The position numbers and the translations under genes are program-made. Below, one piece after another: positions 1-11,445 of a DNA stretch of 64,000 nucleotides. The notes beneath the pieces are model-generated. The model saw only the letters and a list, made by a program, of their open reading frames with translations. It ran no database searches and had not been told where the DNA came from. Each line of letters begins with the position of its first letter. The stretch's first letter is position 1. Source of the stretch: Lineus longissimus (Eukaryota > Nemertea > Pilidiophora > Heteronemertea > Lineidae); NCBI RefSeq assembly GCF_910592395.1, contig NC_088313.1:10826937-10890936 (forward strand), given 5' to 3'.

Positions 1-2455
1 TGGTCTTAGTAAACCTGAAATATAATTTATCCCTACTTTCTTCCAATGTTTATAAAAGATCATTCTTTGATTAATTTTGATTAATTTATTGTTCCATAAA
101 TATGTTTTTTGAGAAGGATTATCTTTAAGTTTAAAACTAATTAAATCACAGTTCGACTGTATCAAAATGTCTAAATCAATATTTTTTCCTGACCAGAAAT
201 AATCGAAAATTAGATTTTCTATTTCATGTATTTCTATTTCATGTATTTATCTGGTATTTCAATTGCTCCACAAGTGTATAAGAATTGAGATATGATGAAC
301 GATTTTATAATTATTGTCTTTCCAAATGAGAGTCAAACACTTGCGGTGTTCAAAAGTCATAACCAATATCCGTTATTCAACATCCTGTACCATGAATACA
401 TTATTGTTATCAGTGTTGAAATTATAACCCCAAATCTTATTTATAATAGCATCCATTAACTCTCTCCATTTGAACCATTCGGTTGCTTTTAGTCCCAGTG
501 ATTCAAAAGGTATCACTGTTTTGTCTGGTCTCAGTAAATCTGAAATATATAATTTATCACTACTTTCTTCCAATGTTTATAAAAGATCATTCTTTGATTA
601 ATTTTGATTAATAATTTTGATAAAAATATGTTCTTTGAGAAGGATTATCTTTCAGTTTATAAAACTAATTAAATCACAGTTCGACTGTATCAAAATGTCT
701 AAATCAATATTTTTTCCTGACCAGAGATAATCGAAAATTAGATTTTCTATTTCATGTATTTCTATTTCATGTATTTATCTGGTATTTCAATTGCTCCACA
801 AGTGTATAAGAATTGAGATATGATGAACGATTTTATAATTATTTGTCTTTCCAATGAGAGTCAAACACTTAAGAATGCGGTGTTCAAAAGTCATAACCAA
901 CATCCGTTATTCAACATCCTGTACCATGAATACATTATTGTTATCAGTGTTGAAATTATAACCCCAAATCTTATTTATAATAGCATCCATTAACCCTCTC
1001 CATTTGAACCATTCGGTTGCTTTCAGTCCCAGTGATTCAAAAGGTATCACTGTTTTGTCTGGTCTTAGTAAACCTGAAATATAATTTATCCCTACTTTCT
1101 TCCAATGTTTATAAAAGATCATTCTTTGATTAATTTTGATTAATTTATTGTTCCATAAATATGTTTTTTGAGAAGGATTATCTTTAACTTTAAAACTAAT
1201 TAAATCACAGTTCGACTGTATCAAAATGTCTAAATCAATATTTTTTCCTGACCAGAAATAATCGAAAATTAGATTTTCTATTTCATGTATTTCTATTTCA
1301 TGTATTCATCTGGTATTTCAATTGCTCCACAAGTGTATAAGAATTGAGACATGATGAACGATTTTATAATTATTTTTGTCTTTCCAATGAGAGTCAAATT
1401 TCTTTGCTTGCATATTAATCAATATTTTTTTATACTTAAGAATGCGGTGTTCAAAAGTCATAACCAACATCCGTTATTCAACATCCTGTACCATAAATAC
1501 ATTATTGTTATCAGTGTTAAAATTATAACCCCAAATCTTATAATCCATTAACCCTCTCCATTGAAACCATTCGGTTGATTTTAGTCCCAGTGATTCAAAA
1601 GGTATCACTGTTTTGTCTGGTCTTAGTAAATCTGAAAGATAATTTATCACTACTTTCTTCCAATGTTTATAAAAGATCATTCTTTGATTAATTTTGATGA
1701 ATAATTTTGATCAATATGTCCTTTGAGAAGGATTATCTTTAAGTTTAAAACTAATGAAATCACAGTTCGACTGTATCAACAATATTTTTTCCTGACCAGA
1801 AATAATCGAAAATTAGGTTTTCTATTTCTATTTCATGTATTTATCTGGTATTTCAATTGCTCAACAAGTGTATAAGAATTGAGATATGATGAACGATTTT
1901 ATAATTATTGTCTTTCCAATGAGTGTCAAATTTCTTTGCTTCCAATTTAATCAATATTTTTTTTACACTTAAGAATGCGGTGTTCAAAAGTCATAACCAA
2001 CATCCGTTATTCAACATCCTGTACCATAAATACATTATTGTTATCAGTGTTAAAATTATAACCCCAAATCTTATAATCCATTAACCCTCTCCATTTGAAA
2101 CATTCGGTTGCTTTTAGTCCCAGTGATTCAAAAGGTATCACTGTTTTGTCTGGTCTCAGTAAATCTGAAATATATAATTGATCACTACTTTCTTCCATGT
2201 TTATGTTTATAAAAGATCATTCTTTGATTAATTTTGATTAATAATTTTGATAAATATGTTCTTTCAGAAGGATTATCTATTTCATGTATTTCTATTTGAT
2301 GTATTCATCTGGTATTTCAATTGCTCCACAAGTGTATAAGAATTAATATATGATTAACACGATTTTATTATTATTGTCTTTCCAATGAGAGTCAAATTTC
2401 TTTCCTTCCAATTAATCAATATTTTTTACACATGCGGTGTCATAACCAACATCCC
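1..2455 (-). repeat. LINE-derived satellite, left arm (about 530-bp monomers)
   Basis: Visibly AT-rich tandem array. The landmark TATGATGAAC recurs at about 291, 819, 1350 and 1885, with a variant at 2349, so the period is about 530 bp; the last unit is shortened by an internal deletion near 2270-2290. Read on the minus strand, each unit encodes pieces such as RNLTLIGKTIIIKSF, FDYFWSGK, YLWNNKLIKINQRM and GINYISDLLRPDKTVI. This order matches the stretch after the reverse transcriptase domain in L1/Tx1-like LINE ORF2 proteins (family inference). Units are only moderately alike and most frames are broken. The array continues past the left edge, and the same satellite reappears on the plus strand at 15051-45463. 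Confidence 0.85.
907..1224 (-). pseudogene. LINE ORF2 post-RT fragment, best frame of the left arm
   Basis: This 105-codon open frame is the longest piece in the left arm. It begins in the ILIQSNCDLISFK segment, passes through YLWNNKLIKINQRM and YISGLLRPDKTVIPFESL, and ends at NNNVFMVQDVE followed by a stop. In L1/Tx1-like ORF2 proteins the corresponding region lies C-terminal to the polymerase palm and carries no catalytic residues. There is no RT palm, endonuclease or zinc knuckle, so it cannot act as a transposition protein. It is one unit of a tandem array. The open frame is best read as inherited from the source LINE rather than as a gene. The family is inferred from motif order; no search was run. 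Confidence 0.6.
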
Positions 2456-2655
2456 TTGTTGCCCATAGCTTCAGTGACAATGGCTCCGGCCAAAAAGTGC
2501 CTTGGTGCTTGGTCAACGAGTCTACATTCGCAGGAAGCAGTTTGATGGAGCCCAAGTCTCCTCAGGTGCTTCTGGAGTTTGCAGTGCTCTGTACGGAGTC
2601 GATAGATTGAGACTTGGCCATTTCTGTCAAGTTGGTGGAGGCTGGTTCCCATCAT
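2440..2655 (-). pseudogene. RNase H-LINE ORF2 C-terminal fragment
   Basis: This 71-codon frame contains QVSIYRLRTEHCKLQ, an HLRRLGLHQTASCEC segment and a degraded knuckle, and ends in GAIVTEAMG, matching the WPEPLSLKTKLWG region of better copies. It is the copy that abuts the LINE satellite at about 2455, so it marks the array junction. In the parent LINE this segment follows the RNase H domain and holds a putative nucleic-acid-binding CCHC-like knuckle. Here the last cysteine and the following residues are changed, and the frame runs out into satellite sequence (NKGCWL). It is a remnant, not a gene. Confidence 0.55.
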
Positions 2656-3393
2656 TGTCGTCTCTTCATTGGTTTTTCAGCTTCGTTTTCAGTAATGTTT
2701 TTGATTCCCGGTAAGGTCATTGTGGATTTTGTTTGGTGCTGCTTGCTAGTGTCCTGCTCGTCCATTTCCCAGTACTCTTACGTGAGCTGGTATCAATTGG
2801 ACCACTCTTCTGTCTTGAAGAAGACTACTTAGGTTCTTCAGTAGATTCTCCGTCAGTTGGTCTGATGTGGCAGCCATAAAAGAACAGATTGTCTCCTACA
2901 TCTTCTTGGGTGGTGATCAGATAGTCAGTGGATGAGGTTAGCGCTTGCAATCTCAGTTCTGTAGTTTGAGCAGAGAATGCCGGATGGTACGGATATGGAG
3001 TTGGAGCTTCTGTGCCTTGGCGTTTGGTGGCCGAGTCCACATTCGCAGGAAGCAGTTGGATGGAGCCCAAGTCTCCTCAGGTGCTGGTGGAGTTTCCAGT
3101 GCCCTGTACGGAGTCGATTGATTGAGACTTGGCCTTTTCTGTCAAGTTGGTGGATGCTGTCTTTCCATGGCTGGTTCCCATCATTGTCGTCTCTTCATTG
3201 GTTTTTCAGCTTCGTTTTGAGTAATGTTTTTGATTCCTGGTAGGTCATTCTGGTTTTTGTTTGGTGCTGCTTGCTAACTTCCTGCTCGTCCATTATTGGT
3301 TATTTCTGCGTCAGCTGATATCAATTGGAGGACCACTCTTCTGTCTTGAACTATTTAGGTTCTTCGGTAGATTCTCCGTAAGTTGGTCTGATA

Positions 3394-4120
3394 ATAGGGT
3401 GGTTTCGCAGGCGCACGGATAGCGGGACGTGAACAATTAGCAGCGGTGACGTCATCACTACTTGCGGTGTCGTGACGTCGTACGCAACGTCCCTTCGCGT
3501 AAACGGAGAAAAAAGACGGATAGCGGGCTCGATACACGTAAGTCTAAACGGACAACAAAATTGACGAATTTTCACTGACACAGAAGTCGTACATCCTGAG
3601 AAGCACCTGTAATAGTTATTAGGAATATTGTGCTGCAAATAAATGGCTTTTGTAGTCGATATCGCCTATCCTTGCAGGCGAAAAAAGATGATGAAGTGCG
3701 GTTGCCGATGTTTCGCTCCCATGGATGTACACTTGACACTTGTGCCGCATGCATTTCATGCATGTCATGATGTGGATATTTCCCCGGCCATCCATGGTCA
3801 TGATGATGATGGAATGTGTTGTCTTGTGTGTTCATGTTGTGAAGGCAGGTCTAGAGTGGTGCACGGGTGTGGCACAGCCAGGGGCAGGCTCTGTAAACTA
3901 TTATGCATTGACAGAGCACAGGAATGTCATCTTTACGGAATCTGAATTCGTTCCAACATTGATCGTCCGTGTAAGTCTCTAAATCGAAACTAGGCAACGC
4001 TGGATCATATGTTACCCCCCTTGGTACCGCCATTTCTTCAAAAAGTAGGTACACAAACTCATCATCTTCATTTTCAATCGCCAAATGCAAGAGTTCTCTG
4101 AGTGCCGCCATTTTCAAAAT
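3394..4120. mobile_element. PIF/Harbinger-like element, copy 1, right end deleted
   Basis: The copy starts with the same terminal inverted repeat as the complete copy at 7077, then follows its interior closely. At about 4117-4120 it stops inside the transposase start region and runs directly into RNase H-LINE array sequence. Comparison with 7800-8028 shows that about 228 bp, including the right terminal repeat, is missing. The join has about 3 bp (AAT) of shared sequence, as in microhomology-mediated deletion. The copy sits about 3,682 bp from copy 2 in a matching array context, so it probably arose by segmental duplication rather than a second transposition. Confidence 0.75.
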
Positions 4121-4147
4121 GGTAAGGATATGGAGCTTTTGTGCCAT
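3851..4147 (-). pseudogene. Harbinger-like transposase N-terminal fragment, copy 1
   Basis: The 98-codon minus-strand frame shares MAALRELLHLAIENEDDEF, DPALPSFDLETYTDDQCW and NEFRFRKDDIPVL with the copy at 7533. Acidic F-D-L-x(2)-Y/F-T-D-x(2)-C followed by FRFRKDDIP is typical of the N-terminal region of PIF/Harbinger transposases, upstream of the DDE nuclease domain. No DDE motif follows and the frame ends soon after VLCQC. The extra start residues come from array sequence fused at the deletion junction near 4120, so the apparent start is artificial. Confidence 0.6.
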
Positions 4148-7076
4148 GGCGTTTGGTCGCCGAGTTCACATTCACACGAAGCAGTTGGATGCAGCCAAAG
4201 TCTCTTCAGCTTGCTGGTGGAGTTGGCAGTGCCCTGTACGGAGTCGATAGATGGAGACTTGGCCTTTTCTGTCAAGTTGGTGGATGCTGTCTTTTCATGG
4301 CTGATTCCCATAATTGTCGTCTCTCCATTGGTTTTTCAGCTTCCTTCTTGAGTAATATGTTTTTGTTTCCCGTAAGGTGATTGTGGTTTTTGTTTGGTGC
4401 AGCTTGCTAGTATCCTGCTCGTCCATTTCCCGGTACTCCTACGTGAGCTGGTATCAATTGGACTACTCTTTTGTCTCGAAGAAGACTACTTAGGTTCTTC
4501 AGTAGATTCTCCGTCAGTTGGTCTGATGTGGCAGCCATAAAAGGGTAGATTGTCTCCTACATCTTCTTGGGTGATGATAGTCAGTGGCTGAGGTTAGCGC
4601 TTGCATCTCAGCTCTGTAGTTTGAGCAGAGAATGCCGGATAGTACGGATATGGAGTGGAAGCTTCAATGCCTTGCCGTTTGGTCACCGGGTCCACATTCA
4701 CAGGAAGCAGTTGGATGCAGCCAAAGTCTCTTGAGCTTGCTGGTGGAGTTTGCAGTGCCCTGTACGGAGTCGAGAGATGGAGACGGCCTTTTCTGTCAAG
4801 TTGGTGGATGCTGTCTTTTCATGGCTGATTCCCATCATTATCGTCTCTCCACTGGTTTTTCAGCTTCGTTCTTGAGTAATATGTTTTTGATTCCCGATAG
4901 GTCATTGTGGTTTTTGTTTGGTGCTGCTTCCTAGTGTCCTGCTCGTCCATTTCCCGGTACGTGAGCTGGTATCAATTGGAGGACTACTCTTCTGTCTTGA
5001 AGAAGACTACTTAGGTTCTTCAGTAGATTTACGGTCAGTTGGTCAGATAAGGGCCTGTAATGCGGACAGTGTCGGTCAGGAAGACGAGATTGTCTCCTAC
5101 ATCTTCTTGGGTGGTGATCAGATAGTCAGTGGATGAGGTTAGCGCTTGCAATCTCAGTTCTGTAGTTTGAGCAGAGAATGCCGGATGGTACGGATATGGA
5201 GTTGGAGCTTCTGTGTCTTGGCGTTTGGTGGCCGAGTCCACATTCGCAGGAAGCAGCTGGATGGAGCCCAAGTCTCCTCAGGTGCTGGTGGAGTTTCCAG
5301 TGCCCTGTACGGAGTCGATAGATTGAGACTTGGCCTTTTCTGTCAAGTTGGTGGATGCTGTCTTTCCATGGCTGGTTCCCATCATTGTCGTCTCTTCATT
5401 GGTTTTTCAGCTTCGTTTTGAGTAATGTTTTTGATTCCTGGTAGGGCATTCTGGTTTTTGTTTGGTGCTGCTTGCTAACTTCCTGCTCGTCCATTATTGG
5501 TTATTTCTACGTCAGCTGATATCAATTGGAGGATTACTCTTCTGTCTTGAACTATTTAAGTTCTTCGGTAGATTCTCCGTAAGTTGGTCTGATATTGCAG
5601 CCATAAGGGCGTGTAATGCGGACTTCTTGGGTGGTGATAGTCAGTGGCTGAGGTTAGCGCTTGCATCTCAGCTCTGTAGCTTGAGCAGAGAATGCCGGAT
5701 GGTACGGATATGGAGCTTCTGTGCCTTGGCGTTTGTTGGCCGAGTCCACATTCGCAGGAAGCAGTTGGATGGAGCCCAAGTCTCCTCAGGTGCTGGTGTC
5801 GTTTCCAGTGCCCTGTACGGAGTCGATAGATTGAGACTTGGCCATTTCTGTCAAGTTGGTGGATGCTGTCTTTCCATGGCTGGTTCCCATCATTGTCGTC
5901 TCTTCATTGGTTTTTCAGCTTCGTTTTGAGTAATGTTTTTGATTCCTGGTAGGTCATTGTGGATTTTGTTTGGTGCTGCTTGCTAGTGTCCTGCTCGTCC
6001 ATTTCCCGGTACTCCTACGTGAGCTGGTATCAATTGGACTACTTTTCTGTCTTGAAGAAGACTACTTAGGTTCTTCAGTAGATTCTCCGTCAGTTGGTCT
6101 GATGTGGCAGCCATAAAAGAACAGATTGTCTCCTACATCTTCTTGGGTGGTGATGAGATAGTCAGTGGCTGAGGTTAGCGCTTGCATCTGAGCTCTGTAG
6201 TTGAACAGAGAATGCTGAATGGTACGGATATGGAGTGGGAGCTTCTGTGCCTTGGCGTTTGGTCGCCGAGTTCACATTCACAGGAAGCAGTTGGATGCAG
6301 CCAAAGTCTCTTCAGGAGCTGATGGAGCTTGCAGTGGCCTGTACGGAGTCGATAGATAGAGACGGCCTTTTCTGTTAAGTTGGTGGATGCTGTCTTTTCA
6401 TGGCTGATTCCCATCATTATCGTCTCTCCACTGGTTTTTCAGCTTCGTACTTAGTAATATGTTTTGATTCCCGATAGGTCATTGTGGTTTTTGTTTGGTG
6501 TTGCTTCCTATTGTCCTGCTCGTCCATTTCGCGGTACGTGAGCTGGTATCAATTAGAGGACTACTCTTCTGTCTCTTGTCTCCTACATCTTCTTGGGTGG
6601 TGATCAGATAGTCAGTGGATGAGGTTAGCGCTTGCAATCTCAGCTCTGTAGTTTGAGCAGAGAATGCCGGATGGTACGGATATGGAGTTGGAGCTTCTGT
6701 GCCTTGGCGTTTGGTGGCCGAGTCCACATTCGCAGGAAGCAGTTGGATGGAGCCCAAGTCTCCTCAGGTGCTGGTGGAGTTTCCAGTGCCCTGTACGGAG
6801 TCGATAGATTGAGACTTGGCCTTTTCTGTCAAGTTGGTGGATGCTGTCTTTCCATGGTTCCCATTCATTGTCGTCTCTTCATTGGTTTTTCAGCTTCGTT
6901 TTGAGTAATGTTTTTGATTCCTGGTAGGTCATTCTGGTTTTTGTTTGGTGCTGCTTGCTTACTTCCTGCTCGTCCATTATTGGTACTTCTACGTCAGCTG
7001 ATATCAATTGGAGGACCACTCTTCTGTCTTGAACTATTTAGGTTCTTCGGTAGATTCTCCGTAAGTTGGTCTGATA

Positions 7077-7117
7077 ATAGGGTGGTTTCGCAGGCGCACG
7101 GATAGCGGGACGTGAAC
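7077..7117 (+). repeat. Left terminal inverted repeat of Harbinger-like element
   Basis: Starts ATAGGGTGGTTTCGCAGG and pairs with 7881-7921; the only two mismatches are at arm positions 31-32. The same left end is present at 3394. Confidence 0.85.
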
Positions 7118-7532
7118 AATTAGCAGCGGTGACGTCATCACTACTTGCGGTGTCGTGACGTCGTACGCAACGTCCCTTCGCGTAAACGGAGGGAAAAGAC
7201 GGATAGCGGGCTCGATACACGTAAGTCTAAACGGACAACAAAATTGACGAATTTTCACTGACACAGAAGTCGTACATCCTGAGAAGCACCTGTAATAGTT
7301 ATTAGGAATATTGTGCTGCAAATAAATGGCTTTTGTAGTCGATATCGCCTATCCTTGCAGGCGAAAAAAGATGTGAAGTGCGGTTGCCGATGTTTCGCTC
7401 CCATGGATGTACACTTGACACTTGTGCCGCATGCATTTCATGCATGTCATGATGTGGATATTTCCCCGGCCATCCATGGTCATGATGATAATGGAATGTG
7501 TTGTCTTGTGTGTTCATGTTGTGAAGGCAGGT

Positions 7533-7811
7533 CTAGAGTGGTGCACGGGTGTGGCACAGCCAGGGGCAGGCTCTGTAAACTATTATGCATTGACAGAGCA
7601 CAGGAATGTCATCTTTACGGAATCTGAATTCGTTCCAACATTGATCGTCCGTGTAAGTCTCTAAATCGAAACTAGGCAACGCTGGATCATATGTTACCCC
7701 CCTTGGTACCGCCATTTCTTCAAAAAGTAGGTACACAAACTCATCATCTTCATTTTCAATCGCCAAATGCAAGAGTTCTCTGAGTGCCGCCATTTTCAAA
7801 ATTCGCGCCAC
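7533..7811 (-). pseudogene. Harbinger-like transposase N-terminal fragment, copy 2
   Basis: A 92-codon frame reading inward from the right terminal repeat. The likely original start is the methionine of MAALRELLHLAIENEDDEF. It is followed by an acidic helix, VYLLFEEMAVPRG, then DPALPSFDLETYTDD and NEFRFRKDDIPVLCQC. In PIF/Harbinger transposases this motif precedes the helix-turn-helix and DDE nuclease domain, both absent here. The protein ends at about residue 92, against several hundred residues in intact family members. It is a non-functional remnant in an internally deleted element, and it is also present at 3851-4147. Confidence 0.65.
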
Positions 7812-7880
7812 CTAGACTTAAACGTAAGCGTTTTCTCGTGCGCAGCGAAACCACCAAAATGACGCAGCAGTAAATAAAAC

Positions 7881-7921
7881 GTTCACGTCGTGCTATCCGT
7901 GCGCCTGCGAAACCACCCTAT
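7881..7921 (-). repeat. Right terminal inverted repeat of Harbinger-like element
   Basis: Ends CGAAACCACCCTAT and is the reverse complement of 7077-7117 apart from two bases. It is missing from copy 1. Confidence 0.85.
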
Positions 7922-10085
7922 TGCAGCCATAAGGGCGTGTAATGCGGACTTCTTGGGTGGTGATAGTCAGTGGCTGAGGTTAGCGCTTGCATCTTAGCTC
8001 TGTAGTTTGAGCAGAGAATGCCGGAATGGTAAGGATATGGAGCTTTTGCGCCATGGCGTTTGGTCGCCGAGTTCGCATTCACACGAAGCAGTTGGATGCA
8101 GCCAAAGTCTCTTCAGCTTGCTGGTGGAGTTGGCAGTGCCCTGTACGGAGTCGATAGATGGAGACTTGGCCTTTTCTGTCAAGTTGGTGGATGCTGTCTT
8201 TTCATGGCTGATTCCCATAATTGTCGTCTCTCCATTGGTTTTTCAGCTTCCTTCTTGAGTAATATGTTTTTGTTTCCCGTAAGGTGATTGTGGTTTTTGT
8301 TTGGTGCAGCTTGCTAGTATCCTGCTCGTCCATTTCCCGGTACTCCTACGTGAGCTGGTATCAATTGGACTACTCTTTTGTCTCGAAGAAGACTACTTAG
8401 GTTCTTCAGTAGATTCTCCGTCAGTTGGTCTGATGTGGCAGCCATAAAAGGGCAGATTGTCTCCTACATCTTCTTGGGTGATGATAGTCAGTGGCTGAGG
8501 TTAGCGCTTGCATCTCAGCTCTGTAGTTTGAGCAGAGAATGCCGGATGGTACGGATATGGAGTTGGAGCTTCTGTGCCTTGGCCTTTGGTGGCCGAGTCC
8601 ACATTCGCAGGAAGCAGTTGGATAGAGCCAAAGTCTCCTCAGGTGCTGGTGGAGTTTCCAGTGGCCTGTACGGAGTCGATAGATTGAGACTTGGCCTTTT
8701 CTGTCAAGTTAGTGGATGCTGTCTTTCTATGGCTGGTTCCCATCATTGTCGTCTCTTCATTGGTTTTTCATTAGGTTAGCGCTTGCAATCTCAGCTCTGT
8801 AGTTTGAGCAGAGAGTGCCGGATGGGGTACGGATAAGAAGCTTCTGTGCCTTGGCGTTTGGTCGCCGAGTTCACATTCACAGGAAGCAGTTGGATGCAGC
8901 CAAAGTCTCCTCAGGTGCTGGTGGAGTTTCCAGTGGCCTGTACGGAGTCAATAGATTGAGACTTGGCCTTTTCTGTCAAGTTAGTGGATGCTGTCCCATC
9001 ATTGTCGTCTCTTCATTGGTTTTTCATTAGGTTAGCGCTTGCAATCTCAGCTCTGTAGTTTGAGCAGAGAGTGCCGGATGGGGTACGGATAAGAAGCTTC
9101 TGTGCCTTGGCGTTTGGTCGCCGAGTTCACATTCACAGGAAGCAGTTGGATGCAGCCAAAGCCTTTTAAGGTGCTGGTTGAGTTTGCAGTGGCCTGTACG
9201 GAGTCGGTAGACGGAGACTTGGCCTTTTCTGTCAAGTTGGTGGATGCTGTCTTTTATGGCTGATTCCGATCATTGTTGTCTCTCCATTGGTTTTTCAGCT
9301 TCCTTCTTGAGTAAATATGTTTTTGTTTCCCGTAAGGTGATTGTGGTTTTTGTTTGCTGCAGATTGCTAGTATCCTGCTCGTCCATTTCCCGGTACTCCT
9401 ACGTGAGCTGGTATCACTTGGACTACTCTTTTGTCTTGAAGAAGACTACTTAGGTTCTTCAGTAGATTCTCCGTCAGTTGGTCTGATGTGGCAGCCATAA
9501 AAGGGCAGATTGTCTCCTACATCTTCTTGGGTGATGATAGTCAGTGGCTGAGGTTAGCGCTTGCATCTCAGCTCTGTAGTTTGAGCAGAGAATGCCGGAT
9601 GGTACGGATATGGAGTGGAAGCTTCAATGCCTTGCCTTTTGGTCACCGGGTCCACATTCACAGGAAGCAGTTGGATGCAGCCAAAGTCTCTTGAGCTTGC
9701 TGGTGGAGTTTGCAGTGCCCTGTACGGAGTCGAGAGATGGAGACGGCTTTTTCTGTCAAGTTGGTGGATGCTGTCTTTTCATGGCTGATTCCCATCATTA
9801 TCGTCTCTCCACTGGTTTTTCAGCTTCGTTCTTGAGTAATATGTTTTTGATTCCCGATAGGTCATTGTGGTTTTTGTTTGGTGCTGCTTTCTAGTGTCCT
9901 GCTCGTCCATTTCCCGGTACGTGAGCTGGTATCAATTGGAGGACTTCTCTTCTGTCTTGAAGAAGACTACTTAGGTTCTTCAGTAGATTTACGGTCAGTT
10001 GGTCAGATAAGGGCCTGTAATGCGGACAGTGTCGGTCAGGAAGACGAGATTGTCTCCTACATCTTCTTGGGTGGTGATCAGATAG

Positions 10086-10346
10086 TCAGTGGATGAGGTT
10101 AGCGCTTGCAATCTCAGCTCTGTAGTTTGAGCAGAGAATGCCGGATGGTACGGATATGGAGTTGGAGCTTCTGTGCCTTGGCGTTTGGTCACCGGGTCCA
10201 CATTCACACGAAGCAGTTGGATGCAGCCAAAGTCTCTTCAGCTTGCTGGTGGAGTTGGCAGTGCCCTGTACGGAGTCGATAGATTGAGACTTGGCCTTTT
10301 CTGTCAAGTTGGTGGATGCTGTCTTTCCATGGCTGGTTCCCATCAT
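10086..10346 (-). pseudogene. RNase H-LINE C-terminal fragment fused to the next unit
   Basis: The 86-codon frame begins in the HGKTASTNLTEKAK segment, passes a frame-shifted LRTGHCKL region (read as SIDSVQGTANS), returns to LKRLWLHPTASCECG and GDQTPRH, then jumps to CSNYRAEI, which belongs to the RNase H domain of a neighbouring unit. It records a unit-to-unit junction: the knuckle of one copy is joined to the start of RNase H of another, deleting the HILQDC end and the 3' tail. The same fusion type recurs in the array, so this chimeric unit was amplified secondarily. Confidence 0.5.
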
Positions 10347-10745
10347 TGTCGTCTCTTCATTGGTTTTTCAGCTTCGTTTTGAGTAATGTTTTTGATTCCT
10401 GGTAGGTCATTCTGGTTTTTGTTTGGTGCTGCTTGCTAACTTCCTGCTCGTCCATTATTGGTACTTCTACGTCAGCTGATATCAATTGGAGGACTACTCT
10501 TCTGTCTTGAAATATTTAGGTTCTTCGGTAGATTCTCCATAAGTTGGTCTGATATTGCAGCCATAAGGGCGTGTAATGCGGACTTCTTGGGTGGTGATAG
10601 TCAGTGGCTGAGGTTAGCGCTTGCATCTCAGCTCTGTAGTTTGAGCAGAGAATGCCGGATGGTACGGATATGGAGTGGAAGCTTCTATGCCTTGCCGTTT
10701 GGTCACCGGGTCCATATTCACAGGAAGCAGTTAGATGCAGCCGAA

Positions 10746-10762
10746 GGTCTCACTAGCCAGTG
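10746..10762 (+). repeat. Left TIR of 717-bp element
   Basis: GGTCTCACTAGCCAGTG; exact reverse complement of 11446-11462. Similarity stops immediately inside the 17 bp. Confidence 0.8.
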
Positions 10763-11445
10763 GTGATCAGGTCAACATTGGTCCCCCTTAAAAAAAAAGT
10801 TCTTCAATCTCAGGCGATTACCATGGATACAGATAAGCCTATCATATCGCTATTGCTGCATGTTCAAATGTCGGTGTCCTGGGTATTTTGTGAAGAGGTA
10901 GCTCTGACGATTATTTGAGGAAAATATCAGCTTCTTCTGTGCACGTCCGCAGTGACCAGGCCTCGCATGCTATGTATAGCTCAATCGGATGTTGATATGA
11001 ACTGGTTCCTGTCAGAGTGCACATCTTCTCAAGGTGAGACTTCGCGGTCAAAATGCTCAAAGAAAAGCCGCAACGACACCCTATTTTGGTATCAAAATTT
11101 AAAATTGTTATTATTTTGCTTTCTCAAGGTGATAAGTAGAAGTTTATAAAAATATTATTTCACCATCCATGTTAATCGTCAAGTTATAAGGCGGCAAGGT
11201 GAAATTTTCAAAATTTTCATCGATGTACAGGGTGTCTCATGTATTGTGCTGCCCCCATGTTCTCATGACTGAATTACTTGATAACAATGAAAGCTGGTCA
11301 GAAGTATTCTAGAAGCGGCAAGCTATTCAGAAATGTATAGGTTTATGTGTGAGAGTGATATACTGCAAGGTCGACAGCCACTTGAACAGGGGTATGCATG
11401 AAATGACGTCGCGCCATTTGTGGAGCCAGGTAGAACCGGCCATTG

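Larger units (their letters stand above)
7077..7921. mobile_element. PIF/Harbinger-like non-autonomous element, complete
   Basis: An 845-bp insertion in the RNase H-LINE array, bounded by 41-bp terminal inverted repeats (7077-7117 and 7881-7921, 39 of 41 matching). Array units near 5590 and 10545 show the uninterrupted site (GATATTGCAGCC), which fixes the insertion boundaries to within 1-3 bases. The interior holds only the N-terminal transposase segment (minus strand 7533-7811), so it is an internally deleted derivative. Harbinger elements normally duplicate a 3-bp TWA target. Here the flanks fit a TA duplication or a lost base better, so the superfamily call rests on the protein piece and not on the target site. 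Confidence 0.75.
2456..10745 (-). repeat. Array of RNase H-bearing LINE tails, left arm
   Basis: More than ten partial copies of the 3' end of a non-LTR retrotransposon lie here in minus orientation. The landmark GTCAAGTTGGTGGATGCTGT or close variants occur near 2626, 3141, 4271, 4798, 5341, 5850, 6375, 6827, 8180, 8701, 9231, 9760 and 10300. Translated on the minus strand, units give QVSIYRLRTGHCKL, then a C-x-C...H-x(4)-C knuckle (CECG...TPRHILQDC), and RNase H pieces (YRAEMQAL, LLTD, LIPAHVGVPGNGRADQLA). This is the C-terminal layout of RNase H-containing LINEs (I/Jockey-like groups). Copies are truncated, fused to one another and frameshifted. Larger segments inside the array are themselves duplicated (offsets about 3,682 and 4,960 bp). 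Confidence 0.85.

Noticed and set aside
3572-3982. Histidine/methionine-rich frames on both strands inside the Harbinger-like element (copied at 7302-7664)
   Set aside because: Overlapping frames over a CATGATGATG stretch with no recognisable family; probably shadows of non-coding element sequence.
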